Below are positions 1 through 7,510 of a stretch of 12,505 nt of DNA, one piece after another. Every line of letters starts with the position of its first letter. Position 1 is the stretch's first letter. Below the pieces are notes generated by a model, which saw only the letters and a program-made list of their open reading frames with translations, did not search any database and was not told where the DNA came from. Location: positions 1 to 12,505 of the forward strand of contig JAKUNY010000003.1 in NCBI GenBank assembly GCA_022451765.1, given 5' to 3'. Made by a program: the position numbers and the translations under genes. The DNA is from Candidatus Poseidoniaceae archaeon. GTDB lineage: Archaea > Thermoplasmatota > Poseidoniia > Poseidoniales > Poseidoniaceae.

Positions 1-50
1 TTGCGACTGCCTCGTTCTATTTATTCTCATCGTCAAGATTGAGATTCAAT

Positions 51-1583
51 TCACTTGAGATGCGATGCTTTCTGGAATCGACTGCGTTTGCGACTTCCGT
101 GCACAAGATAAACAAGTTTGGAGCGAAGTTTGGCCTCTGCGTCTGCTTTTGCTTTGTAGGCTTGACTAATTCCCTCCTTTCTTGTGACCTTCTCGTCTAC
201 AATGGGTTCTGGATAGTCTGTGCCGATGATGCACGAGGCTTCTTTTTGTTCCTCAGCCGACATCAACCATGGTTCGTGAATGTGTTCCATGGGTACATGC
301 GTCAATTCTGGAACCCATCGCTTGATGAATTCTCCTTCTGGGTCCTGATCTTGCGATTGCTTCAGAATGGAGTAGGCTCTCACAGAATTGATACCAGTCA
401 CTCCCGATTGCATTTGAATCTGTGACCAATGAATACCAGGTTCATAATCGAGGAACTGTCGTGCAAGGTGAGCACCAGATGCTCTCCAAGGCAACGAAAG
501 CGTGTAGGATGCGACCGATTGCAACATTGCTCGCATTCGGAAATTAATCCATCCCGTTGCAATCAGCGATCGCATGCATGCATCGAAGAACGGCCAACCG
601 GTTGTTCCTTCCGACCATGCACGAAACTTTGTTTCATCGAATGGGCGGTCAAGCAAGGCATCCAGTTCAGGATTCATAGCTTGTTCATCGAGCGTCGCTT
701 CCGCTTCAAGACGTTGCATGAAATGACAATGCCATGCAAGTCGACTTTGAAACGACGAAAGACTGCCGCTCCAGCCTCGATTCTCAGCACTACGTGGATT
801 TGTCTTAATTCGGCGTTGTTTGCGTTTCGTGTGATAGAAGATTTGCCGAATACTGATGCAACCTGAACTTAGATATGGAGAAAGCCGAGAACACATTTCT
901 ACGCCAGAAATTGGACTTGACATACCTTTTCTATACCCTCGACCACGTTCATCGAGAAACGAAAAAAGCGTATTCATCGCTGCTGACTCTCCCGGTTCTG
1001 GGCGATGTTGGAGTTCTCGAACCTTGAATCCGAATTCAGATGGATGCGGTATTGCATCCGATTGGATGTTTGGTAATGTCCGAATCCTCGAGGGTGCTTC
1101 GATTAGTGATGCATCTATTCGACGGTCTCTGAGGGCTTTCCAATCGTCCCTTGATCGCAAACCTCGGATGACTCCATTGGATGGAAATTCCTCAAATTGC
1201 ACGTTGTTTTCCTGACACCAATCTGCAACAGCCCTATCACGGTCCCATGACCATTGGAGGCCTGATTCCTCGTTCCCATACATTGTGTGTATGTTGTGGA
1301 GTTCGTGTAGTTCGGTTAAGGATTCTAGGATGTGTCCGTATCGGAACAAAACAACACCTCCTCGATTCTCGATGACAATTTTCAGACTGTCCAAACAATC
1401 CAGCTCCCACTGGACGTGGATTCCATCAACATCATGTCGTTCCAAGCGTTCGGAATCGAGGTGGTAGAGGAAGAGCATTGGGCGGCCATCTGCTTTTGCC
1501 TGAGCGATTGCAGGATTATCTGCTAAACGCAAATCCCTCCGAAGCCAAACAAGTGAGACAGTCACGACTTCTCGTCCGTTCAA
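51..1583 (-). CDS. Cryptochrome/photolyase family flavoprotein (probable deoxyribodipyrimidine photolyase)
   Basis: This is a 510-residue member of the cryptochrome/photolyase family, which uses FAD and blue light to split UV-induced pyrimidine dimers in DNA. The N-terminal alpha/beta antenna domain opens with WLRRDLRLADNPAI (residues 13-26). The helical FAD-binding domain shows SRLSPYLSSGCIS (232-244), SRLAWHCHFMQ (280-290), GTTGWPFFDACMRS (326-339), ATGWINFRMR (342-351) and DPEGEFIKRWVPEL (414-427), all typical of the family. By eye it resembles a bacterial subgroup with QMQSG-TGIN after the DYEPGIH segment rather than E. coli PhrB; the tryptophans aligned to PhrB W382 and W384 appear as I389 and M391. 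The start is TTG with AAAAGGATA just before it; a GTG at 1565 is an alternative giving VTVSLVWLRRDL. It is divergent from ftsZ. The family is certain; CPD repair versus another photolyase or cryptochrome role is not. Confidence 0.93.
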   Translation of the reverse strand: MNGREVVTVSLVWLRRDLRLADNPAIAQAKADGRPMLFLYHLDSERLERHDVDGIHVQWELDCLDSLKIVIENRGGVVLFRYGHILESLTELHELHNIHTMYGNEESGLQWSWDRDRAVADWCQENNVQFEEFPSNGVIRGLRSRDDWKALRDRRIDASLIEAPSRIRTLPNIQSDAIPHPSEFGFKVRELQHRPEPGESAAMNTLFSFLDERGRGYRKGMSSPISGVEMCSRLSPYLSSGCISIRQIFYHTKRKQRRIKTNPRSAENRGWSGSLSSFQSRLAWHCHFMQRLEAEATLDEQAMNPELDALLDRPFDETKFRAWSEGTTGWPFFDACMRSLIATGWINFRMRAMLQSVASYTLSLPWRASGAHLARQFLDYEPGIHWSQIQMQSGVTGINSVRAYSILKQSQDQDPEGEFIKRWVPELTHVPMEHIHEPWLMSAEEQKEASCIIGTDYPEPIVDEKVTRKEGISQAYKAKADAEAKLRSKLVYLVHGSRKRSRFQKASHLK

Positions 1584-1698
1584 TATCCTTTTAATTCCTG
1601 TATGAAATCAACCACACTTTGACAAAGGAAGAGGGTGATGTGGCGCATGGATGCGACCTCAAAAATCGACCCTTTTACCCCCGCTTCAAGCGCTGCTG

Positions 1699-1708
1699 TT
1701 AATAGATA
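1699..1708 (+). promoter_or_regulatory. Candidate archaeal TATA box for ftsZ
   Basis: TTAATAGATA lies about 35-44 bases upstream of the ATG at 1743, in an otherwise GC-richer stretch. A start site about 25 bases downstream would leave a short leader that still contains the AGGA at 1731-1734. I see no convincing BRE element. This is an inference from position and base content only. Confidence 0.3.
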
Positions 1709-1742
1709 GAAGAGAAGGCTCGCAAAATCAGGAAGTGTAGGG

Positions 1743-2939
1743 ATGGGACCCAGTAGTTCTTCCAGTTCAGGTAACCCAAAGGCGGAGAGAAATATGCAAG
1801 ATAAAGCGCTCGCAGATATGGTTGCCGGTCTTCGTGATGAAGCCATCAACCGTGGTGCTACTGCGCTGATGGATGATGACGTCTCAACCCTTGGTGTTCC
1901 AAACCCCCGAATCCTCATCGTTGGCTGTGGTGGTTCAGGAAACAACACCCTCAATCGGATTACCCATCTTGGTGTCGAGGGTGCTGTGACTGTTGCAATC
2001 AATACCGACAAACAGCACCTTGACAACACGCGCTCACTGCAGAAACTTCTGGTTGGACGTCACATCACTCGTGGACTTGGAGCAGGCGGGGATCCATCGA
2101 TGGGCCGTCGATGTGCAGAAGCTGGACGCGAAATGATTCGACGCATCGTGAACGGTGCAGACCTTGTCTTCATTGCAAGCGGGCTAGGCGGCGGTTCAGG
2201 AACTGGGATTTGTCCCATCGTTGCAGAAGAAGCAAAATCTGCGGGTGCACTGGTCGTAGGAATCGTCACGACACCGTTCCACGTCGAGCGACGACTTCGA
2301 ATGAAGAAAGCACTTGAAGGACTTGAATCACTACGACGTGTTGCTGATGCGGTCCTTGTTCTCGATAACAATCGCCTCTTGCATTATGTCCCGAACCTGC
2401 CGCTCGAGGAAGCCTTCTCAATCATGGACCAGCTGGTTGCAGAGATTGTAAAAGGAATTGTTGAGACAATTACGCTTCCATCACTCATCAACCTCGATTT
2501 CGCAGACATACGAGCCATCATGGCCAACGGAGGCGTGACGATGATGCTCTACGGCGAATCGGACCGTGGACCGGAAGAAGTCGTTCATGAAGCCCTCAAC
2601 CATCCACTTCTTGACGTTGATATCACGGGTGCGACCGGTGTTCTTATTCACGTTACAGGCGGCCAGTACATGACGCTTGAATCAGCATCACAGGTGGTCG
2701 ATCTTATGACTGCTCGAGTCAGTGAAGATGCGAATGTCATTTGGGGTGCGCGCCAAGACCCTACCTTCGGTGATACGATCAAAGTCATGGCAATTATCAC
2801 CGGCGTCGGTGGTGCTGATATGCGAACCGCAAGAATGGAACCAAACAAACTTGGAGATGCACTCAAGCTTACGAGGCAAGCACAACAAAAGAGCAGTGGA
2901 AATACGACCGGTAGCGTCGACATCCATCGGTTTGATTAA
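1743..2939 (+). CDS. ftsZ: Cell division GTPase FtsZ
   Basis: This is a 398-residue FtsZ, the tubulin-family GTPase that polymerises into the cytokinetic ring at mid-cell. The N-terminal nucleotide-binding domain shows ILIVGCGGSGNN (57-68), INTDKQHL (86-93), GLGAGGDPSMGR (111-122) and the tubulin/FtsZ signature GLGGGSGTG (147-155, Ser in place of the usual Thr). PFHVERRLRMKKA, DNNRLL (208-213) and the catalytic T7 loop NLDFADIRAIM (250-260, with N250, D252 and D255) are intact, so GTP hydrolysis should work. This makes it a true FtsZ rather than a CetZ. The C-terminal tail is short and ends in DIHRFD, which may dock a partner such as SepF (inference). The ATG at 1743 has AGGA upstream but adds a Ser-run leader; ATG 1794 (MQDKAL) has GGAG six bases before it and is a real alternative. 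A secreted surface protein follows 59 bases downstream. Confidence 0.97.
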   Translation: MGPSSSSSSGNPKAERNMQDKALADMVAGLRDEAINRGATALMDDDVSTLGVPNPRILIVGCGGSGNNTLNRITHLGVEGAVTVAINTDKQHLDNTRSLQKLLVGRHITRGLGAGGDPSMGRRCAEAGREMIRRIVNGADLVFIASGLGGGSGTGICPIVAEEAKSAGALVVGIVTTPFHVERRLRMKKALEGLESLRRVADAVLVLDNNRLLHYVPNLPLEEAFSIMDQLVAEIVKGIVETITLPSLINLDFADIRAIMANGGVTMMLYGESDRGPEEVVHEALNHPLLDVDITGATGVLIHVTGGQYMTLESASQVVDLMTARVSEDANVIWGARQDPTFGDTIKVMAIITGVGGADMRTARMEPNKLGDALKLTRQAQQKSSGNTTGSVDIHRFD

Positions 2940-2998
2940 CCGGTGTAAAACACACACTCGCTCAATAACCTCATATCTCTGTATGTCTACGGGGATTC

Positions 2999-3817
2999 AT
3001 GCGCAAAGTAGCATGTTTGGCCGTTTTCATGGCGTTGATGATGTTGGTTCCAGTACAGGCTGGAGAGAATGTTAGCATTCAACAATCGCAACCTCAGGAT
3101 GATAATCGCCAACCGAGTGAGGAGAACAAAACGCTGTACATGTTCTGGAACGATTCGAACACAAACGCATGGACACACTTCCAAAGTGTGGACAATTCCA
3201 GTCTCGAACTCTATTCTGAAGAAGTCGATAATGGACTCATCGATATCGACCTTCGATTTGGAATGGAGCCAATCCTCGCCAAGCGTTTGTACATGGACCC
3301 AGACGGGCTTTTCCGAGGTTCATTCAACATCTACGTTGAGGGCGATTGGACAAACGACAACGACGGAAACACCGCATGTGGACAAAACGATTGCGACGAA
3401 CTGAACATTTCGTTGTACGCTGGACCGAACATCATCGGTGAGCATCACGAAACAGGCCTCGTCGTTGGAGACAACACTGTCACCTTCAATTTCGTAATTT
3501 CAGAGGAGACAACGGTTGATTGGAACGGTGATCAATTCAACCCTGAAGTTCGAGTATCGATGAAACTCCGTGGAAACTTCCAATCCGGTGGACTATTTTT
3601 CGCAGATACCGGCGAGCCTGCTAAGTTTGAAATGAGTATGGGCGAACAATCCTACATCGAACTCCCTGTTGACGATGCATCGTGGGAAGAAGCGTTCCAA
3701 GACGGAGGTGACATCGGAGGCGGTGATTCTGAAGACACACCTGGATTCACACTCGTTGTTGCTTCGGCGGCCATTGCAATGGCCGTCTTTGTCAACGCTC
3801 GAAGAGAAGTAGAGTGA
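2999..3817 (+). CDS. Secreted surface protein with PGF-CTERM-like C-terminal anchor
   Basis: This is a 272-residue protein with no recognised enzymatic domain. It has an N-terminal signal peptide (residues 1-21, basic start, hydrophobic core, probable cleavage after VQA). An extracellular region rich in Asp, Asn and Gly follows, with several N-glycosylation sequons (near residues 24, 43, 51, 66 and 136). A mini-loop NDNDGNTACGQNDCD (119-133) could bind a metal and form a disulfide. The C-terminus is an acidic Gly-rich linker, then TPGF (247-250), a hydrophobic helix (251-265) and NARREVE. This is the layout of archaeal PGF-CTERM tails, which in known cases are cut by archaeosortase and attached to lipid. 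The start has GGGG seven bases upstream of the ATG. It may share a transcript with ftsZ, and its stop lies four bases from that of convergent hisS. The surface location is well supported; the function is unknown. Confidence 0.85.
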   Translation: MRKVACLAVFMALMMLVPVQAGENVSIQQSQPQDDNRQPSEENKTLYMFWNDSNTNAWTHFQSVDNSSLELYSEEVDNGLIDIDLRFGMEPILAKRLYMDPDGLFRGSFNIYVEGDWTNDNDGNTACGQNDCDELNISLYAGPNIIGEHHETGLVVGDNTVTFNFVISEETTVDWNGDQFNPEVRVSMKLRGNFQSGGLFFADTGEPAKFEMSMGEQSYIELPVDDASWEEAFQDGGDIGGGDSEDTPGFTLVVASAAIAMAVFVNARREVE

Positions 3818-3821
3818 TTCT

Positions 3822-5156
3822 TCACGCATTGAGTGCTGAGAGAATTGATTCTGTATCGAGAGCAACTGGAAGCTGCTCTCCATCAGCAAGTCGCTTGACC
3901 GTTGCTTGGCCTTGTTCGAGATCTCTTGGTCCAACAACGAGTGCATAACCTGCTCCAATGCTGTCTGCCCAACCCATGGCTTTGCCGATCTTTCGTGAAC
4001 GCAATTCAATTTCGACGCGTACGCCTGTAGATCGTATTTCGCGCACCAAATCGAGAATTTTTGAAGGTTCAACATTGAATGGAATCATTGCAAGTAGCGG
4101 CGCTTCATCGGCCTGACCTGGAACAATTTCATCACGCCCCTCTGCCTTTGCTTGTGCTTCGAGTGCGAGGAGGACGCGCTCAAAGCCAAGACCAAATCCA
4201 CAGCAAGGATCAAGATCGGCAAGACCAAACAAGTGCAGGAGTTTGTAGGAACCTCCTCCAAGAACTTGCCCTTCTCCCCCTAACTCAGGAACATGGACTT
4301 CAAACACAGTTCCCGTGTAATAGTCAAGACCTCGAGCGACGGTAAAATTGACTGCGAGAGAAGGTGGTGCTGGAGCGAGTTGCCCAATCGATTTGATTGT
4401 TGATTCGAGATCGTCCAGAGCTTCTAGAGAGACTCCTTTCATGGTTGAGAGTAGTTCACGGGCTGATGCAATCGTTTCTTGCCCGCCTTTTAGTTCCGAC
4501 AATTGTTGCAGGGGTGCGATGAAATCCGTTGATATTGATTGCTTTTCAAACAAAGATTGCAGACCATCAAAATCCTCTTTGTCAAGGAATCGCATTGCAG
4601 AGGCAAGCGGTGGTTCGCCAGAATCGGAGACTTCGCTCAGACCAATACCCGTAAGCACCTGCTTGAGGACACCAACGTGACCAATACGCAATTCCCAATT
4701 CTTGAGACCAGCTTCGGTAAGCATGTTGATGGCAAGTGCAATGACTTCAGCCTCAACAAGAGGTCCTGTAGCCCCAATCAGTTCAACTCCATACTGGTAG
4801 AATTCTCGATAACGTCCCTTCTTGAATTCCTCATAGCGGAAACATTGACCGTAGTAAGAGAGGCGCAGTGGTTTGGTTTCGTTTCGTAATTCTTCTGCGA
4901 CCATTCGCATGACGGGTGCAGTAAGTTCTGGGCGAAGCGTAAGATCTCGCTCCCCTTTGTCTTGGAAAGCATAGAGTTGAGAAACAACGCCTGGTCCTGA
5001 TTTTGCTGTAAACAAATCGAGTGATTCGAAGATCGGTGTTTGGACGCGAGAAAATCCATGCCGGCGGGCTTGCTCTTCGAGGAGCGATTCAAATGCAAGC
5101 CGCTGTTTCATCTCGCTTGGCCCAAAGTCACGTGTACCTCTTGGACGTTGGACCAT
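3822..5156 (-). CDS. hisS: Histidyl-tRNA synthetase (HisRS)
   Basis: This is a 444-residue class II aminoacyl-tRNA synthetase that charges tRNA-His with histidine in the cytoplasm. RGTRDFGPSE (6-15) opens the catalytic core, and motif 1 follows around 34-50. Motif 2 is CFRYEEFKKGRYREFYQYG (105-123) with R107. The HisRS-specific histidine-A loop is ARGLDYYTGTVFE (274-286) with R275, and motif 3 is GFGLGFERVLL (320-330) with R327. The C-terminal anticodon-binding domain (about 355-444) includes the SRKIGKAMGWADSIGAGYALVVG region. All key residues are present and the length is normal. The ATG has GAAGG four bases upstream. It is the last gene of the minus-strand block, 105 bases after the membrane coiled-coil gene, and may have its own promoter. 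Confidence 0.98.
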   Translation of the reverse strand: MVQRPRGTRDFGPSEMKQRLAFESLLEEQARRHGFSRVQTPIFESLDLFTAKSGPGVVSQLYAFQDKGERDLTLRPELTAPVMRMVAEELRNETKPLRLSYYGQCFRYEEFKKGRYREFYQYGVELIGATGPLVEAEVIALAINMLTEAGLKNWELRIGHVGVLKQVLTGIGLSEVSDSGEPPLASAMRFLDKEDFDGLQSLFEKQSISTDFIAPLQQLSELKGGQETIASARELLSTMKGVSLEALDDLESTIKSIGQLAPAPPSLAVNFTVARGLDYYTGTVFEVHVPELGGEGQVLGGGSYKLLHLFGLADLDPCCGFGLGFERVLLALEAQAKAEGRDEIVPGQADEAPLLAMIPFNVEPSKILDLVREIRSTGVRVEIELRSRKIGKAMGWADSIGAGYALVVGPRDLEQGQATVKRLADGEQLPVALDTESILSALNA

Positions 5157-5193
5157 GAACCTTCGAAGAGCACTTCCCTCTAATGCCCTTCGC

Positions 5194-5203
5194 TCTAATT
5201 ATG
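5194..5203 (-). promoter_or_regulatory. Candidate archaeal TATA box for hisS
   Basis: On the minus strand CATAATTAGA lies about 40 bases before the hisS ATG, the only AT-rich patch in the 105-base gap. The gap is much larger than the 10- and 15-base gaps upstream in this block, which fits hisS having an independent promoter. The evidence is positional only. Confidence 0.28.
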
Positions 5204-5261
5204 GTGGTTCGGTTGATTCCTACTCAGTTTGGCTGTACGCCTTCAACAGGTCGCAGATGGC

Positions 5262-5795
5262 TTATTCTTCTTCAGAAAATTCCGGAAGCGTTGGAGCTGA
5301 AGGTAGTTCTGGGTGAGGCGGCACCTCGGTTTCTTCCGATTCAGCAATACGCTTGAGTCGTTCGACAAGTTCCCAATCCGGTTCTTGTGGCTCCGATTCT
5401 TCTGCGTCGTCCCAGCGATCCTGACGAACCTCGACCAAATCAGGTATGTTCTCCATTGCGTTGGTTCCAATATCATCGATTGGTTTTGAGGCACTCCCGA
5501 GCGATTCAAACGCCTTTGCAACTGCCCTTGCATCAGGGCCTTTTCCGGATGCTGCGGCCACCTCTCTCTTCAGTTGAAAGGCTGCTTTCTGTTCAGCTTC
5601 CACGGCTTCACGGCGCATTTGCATTTCAACGGATTCCCAAACTTCCTGTTCCTTGCGTTTTTCTTCCTGTTGCCTTTGCCATTCGATGGCTTCCTCGCTT
5701 GGACGATCATAACGCTTCCAAAACCATCGAGCAATCGCGATGAACAGGAGAGATACAACAAAGCCTGCCAACAACCACTGAACGAGTGGTTCCAT
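5262..5795 (-). CDS. Small membrane-anchored coiled-coil protein, function unknown
   Basis: This is a 177-residue protein I do not recognise. Residues 5-27 form one hydrophobic membrane segment (VQWLLAGFVVSLLFIAIARWF) followed by basic WKRYDR, which favours a cytoplasmic C-terminal part. Residues 33-80 are a highly charged Glu/Gln/Lys/Arg helix with coiled-coil character. The rest (100-177) is acidic and Pro-rich, ending PEFSEEE, and is probably disordered apart from a short helix near WELVERLKRIAES. The layout recalls membrane-tethered scaffold proteins but shows no catalytic motif. It starts 15 bases after the symporter stop with a strong GGAGGT, so it is probably co-translated with the symporter. 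A role as an accessory or regulator of the transporter is only an inference from position. Confidence 0.8.
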   Translation of the reverse strand: MEPLVQWLLAGFVVSLLFIAIARWFWKRYDRPSEEAIEWQRQQEEKRKEQEVWESVEMQMRREAVEAEQKAAFQLKREVAAASGKGPDARAVAKAFESLGSASKPIDDIGTNAMENIPDLVEVRQDRWDDAEESEPQEPDWELVERLKRIAESEETEVPPHPELPSAPTLPEFSEEE

Positions 5796-5803
5796 GGCTT
5801 ACG

Positions 5804-5809
5804 ACCTCC
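5804..5809 (-). promoter_or_regulatory. Strong Shine-Dalgarno for the coiled-coil gene
   Basis: GGAGGT on the minus strand lies eight bases before the ATG at 5795 and just after the symporter stop codon. It fixes the start and shows that the two genes are translated from one message. Confidence 0.75.
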
Positions 5810-5810
5810 A

Positions 5811-7496
5811 TCAATCGACGGCTTCTGCTACGAGTTCAGCCATTGGAGCCTCAGCACCAACAACAGTCACAAGTGGGTCATCTCCGCCAGGAAGCAATGA
5901 GATGTCCGCCTCAGCTCCCTCGGGTACGTTACGGTAAAGTGGACGAGCGATGAGGAATTTGTTTAGCGAAATGAAGACGATTGCAACAACAGACCAGAAC
6001 GTAAGAATGATTCCCAGTCCCTTCGGGTTGGCTGGGTTCCAAACGTCCTCAGTGTTCGCAATCATGTCTCCGAAGTAAGAAAGCATGAGGACACTGAACA
6101 AAATCGGGAATGCGAGGTAGAGACACAAATCCCACCTCCGACCGTCTTCTATATCGTTGTCACCTGTGTTGATGTAGTCGTCACGGAAAGCGGACACACC
6201 AATACCAAGGTATCCTTCAAAGCCAGGCGGAGCCTTGCCCAGCTCGACTTCTTTCTTCCACTTGATGTAACCGTACTTCCATATTGAGAATGCAATAAAC
6301 AATCCACTGAACATCAAACCATAGCCCCAAATGTGATCTTGGACTTCCAGGAATTCGGGGAAGGCGACTCCAGCAGAGTCGAGTTTTACCCACATGATTG
6401 CGGATGGTAGACCAAAGAAGAAGATTGCAATTGAGGTAATGAGGACCGACCTTTGTCGTTCATATCCATGATCGACGAAGTTTCTGACACACAACTCAAC
6501 GGTTGATATCATCGAGGTGATGGCTGCAAACGATAGCGCAAGGAAGAATCCAGCCATCATCACAAAGGCGCCAACTGCTCCGCCTGGGGCCTGTGCGAAG
6601 ACTTCAGGCAATGCAAGGAATGTGATAGCGGAAGATCCATTGGTAACGGTTGCAAGAGGGTCTGCACTGACAGCAAAGATAGCAGAGAGAACAGCCAAAC
6701 CAGCAATGATCGAAATACTGTTGTTGGCAAAACCCATCGTGAATGCATTGAGAACCGTATCCTCATCTTTTCGCATGTAGACAGCATAGGTGATGGCCAT
6801 GCCCATTCCTGCTGAACAGGACCACGCTGATTGGGATAATCCATTAATCCACACCTCAGGTTCGGCAAGCATTGCAGGATCGACTGTAAACATGAACAAC
6901 GCTCCGTCGAGGCTTCCATCCGAGAGATCCATCCACAACGAAAGACCAAGCGTCATGAAGAGGAGAACGAAAAGGGATGTCATCAAAATGACATTGACTT
7001 TCTCGATGGCTTTTGCTCCTTTCCAAATTGCGAGGAGCGTTATTGCGATAACAAGAAACTGGAAGGCGATAACCTGCATAGGATTCTGCAGGAACGTATT
7101 CCAAACTTCGGTAGTATCAACACCGTCTCCTGTCAATCCACCTGAAATTCCAAGTTGGAAATACTTGAGGCACCATCCTGCTACAATCGCATAATAGAAT
7201 CCAATCGCAGTTGAAATCCATGCAGTCCACAGTCCCATCCATGCGAATTTCTTACCAGCAAAGATACGAAAGGTTCCGACGGTTCCAGTTCGCGAGCGCT
7301 TACCCATCGCAAATTCAGCAATAACCAGCGGAATGGACCATACAAAGAGGAAGATGACCCACGGAATGAGGAATGTCCCGCCGCCGTTCGCACCGACCAT
7401 TCGGGGAAAACGCCAGATGTTTCCAGTTCCAATGGCCGCACCAATCGAAGCGAAAATGAGGCCGAGTCGGCCAGAAAATTGGTCGCTCTGTCCCAT
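5811..7496 (-). CDS. Neurotransmitter:sodium symporter (NSS/SNF family) amino-acid transporter
   Basis: This is a 561-residue integral membrane protein of the LeuT-fold NSS family (TC 2.A.22), which couples Na+ entry to uptake of amino acids or related amines. TM1 carries the family signature, GTGNIWRFP (23-31) and NGGGTFLIPW (37-46). By alignment to LeuT, Na1 residues A22, N27, T254 and N286 correspond to A21, N26, S226 and N258. Na2 residues A351, T354 and S355 correspond to A324, T327 and S328 in SFAAITS. LeuT E290 corresponds to S262, the state found in chloride-dependent animal transporters. About twelve membrane helices can be seen, with an extended loop at 412-455 and a C-terminal tail of about 45 residues. 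It starts ten bases after the carboxypeptidase stop, with GAGG overlapping that stop codon, so the pair probably forms one unit. The substrate is not determinable from sequence; an amino acid is most likely. Confidence 0.95.
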   Translation of the reverse strand: MGQSDQFSGRLGLIFASIGAAIGTGNIWRFPRMVGANGGGTFLIPWVIFLFVWSIPLVIAEFAMGKRSRTGTVGTFRIFAGKKFAWMGLWTAWISTAIGFYYAIVAGWCLKYFQLGISGGLTGDGVDTTEVWNTFLQNPMQVIAFQFLVIAITLLAIWKGAKAIEKVNVILMTSLFVLLFMTLGLSLWMDLSDGSLDGALFMFTVDPAMLAEPEVWINGLSQSAWSCSAGMGMAITYAVYMRKDEDTVLNAFTMGFANNSISIIAGLAVLSAIFAVSADPLATVTNGSSAITFLALPEVFAQAPGGAVGAFVMMAGFFLALSFAAITSMISTVELCVRNFVDHGYERQRSVLITSIAIFFFGLPSAIMWVKLDSAGVAFPEFLEVQDHIWGYGLMFSGLFIAFSIWKYGYIKWKKEVELGKAPPGFEGYLGIGVSAFRDDYINTGDNDIEDGRRWDLCLYLAFPILFSVLMLSYFGDMIANTEDVWNPANPKGLGIILTFWSVVAIVFISLNKFLIARPLYRNVPEGAEADISLLPGGDDPLVTVVGAEAPMAELVAEAVD

Positions 7497-7504
7497 TCAA
7501 ATCG

Positions 7505-7510
7505 CCTCAC
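7505..7510 (-). promoter_or_regulatory. Shine-Dalgarno overlapping the carboxypeptidase stop codon
   Basis: GTGAGG on the minus strand contains the TGA stop of the carboxypeptidase and lies eight bases before the symporter ATG. This arrangement suggests translational coupling of the two genes. Confidence 0.65.

Noticed and set aside
1..30. Possible start of another minus-strand gene (ATG at 30, MRINRTRQSQ) running off the left edge
   Set aside because: Only ten codons are visible, with no ribosome binding site, so it cannot be told from chance.
1580..2029. Minus-strand frame of 149 codons opposite the ftsZ start
   Set aside because: Most of it is antisense to conserved ftsZ codons. Only its last 22 codons lie in intergenic DNA, and these are noted separately as a possible leader.
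5157..5261. Possible tRNA or small RNA in the gap between hisS and the coiled-coil gene
   Set aside because: I found no cloverleaf, no T-loop consensus and no strong hairpin. The gap is better explained as a short promoter and leader region.
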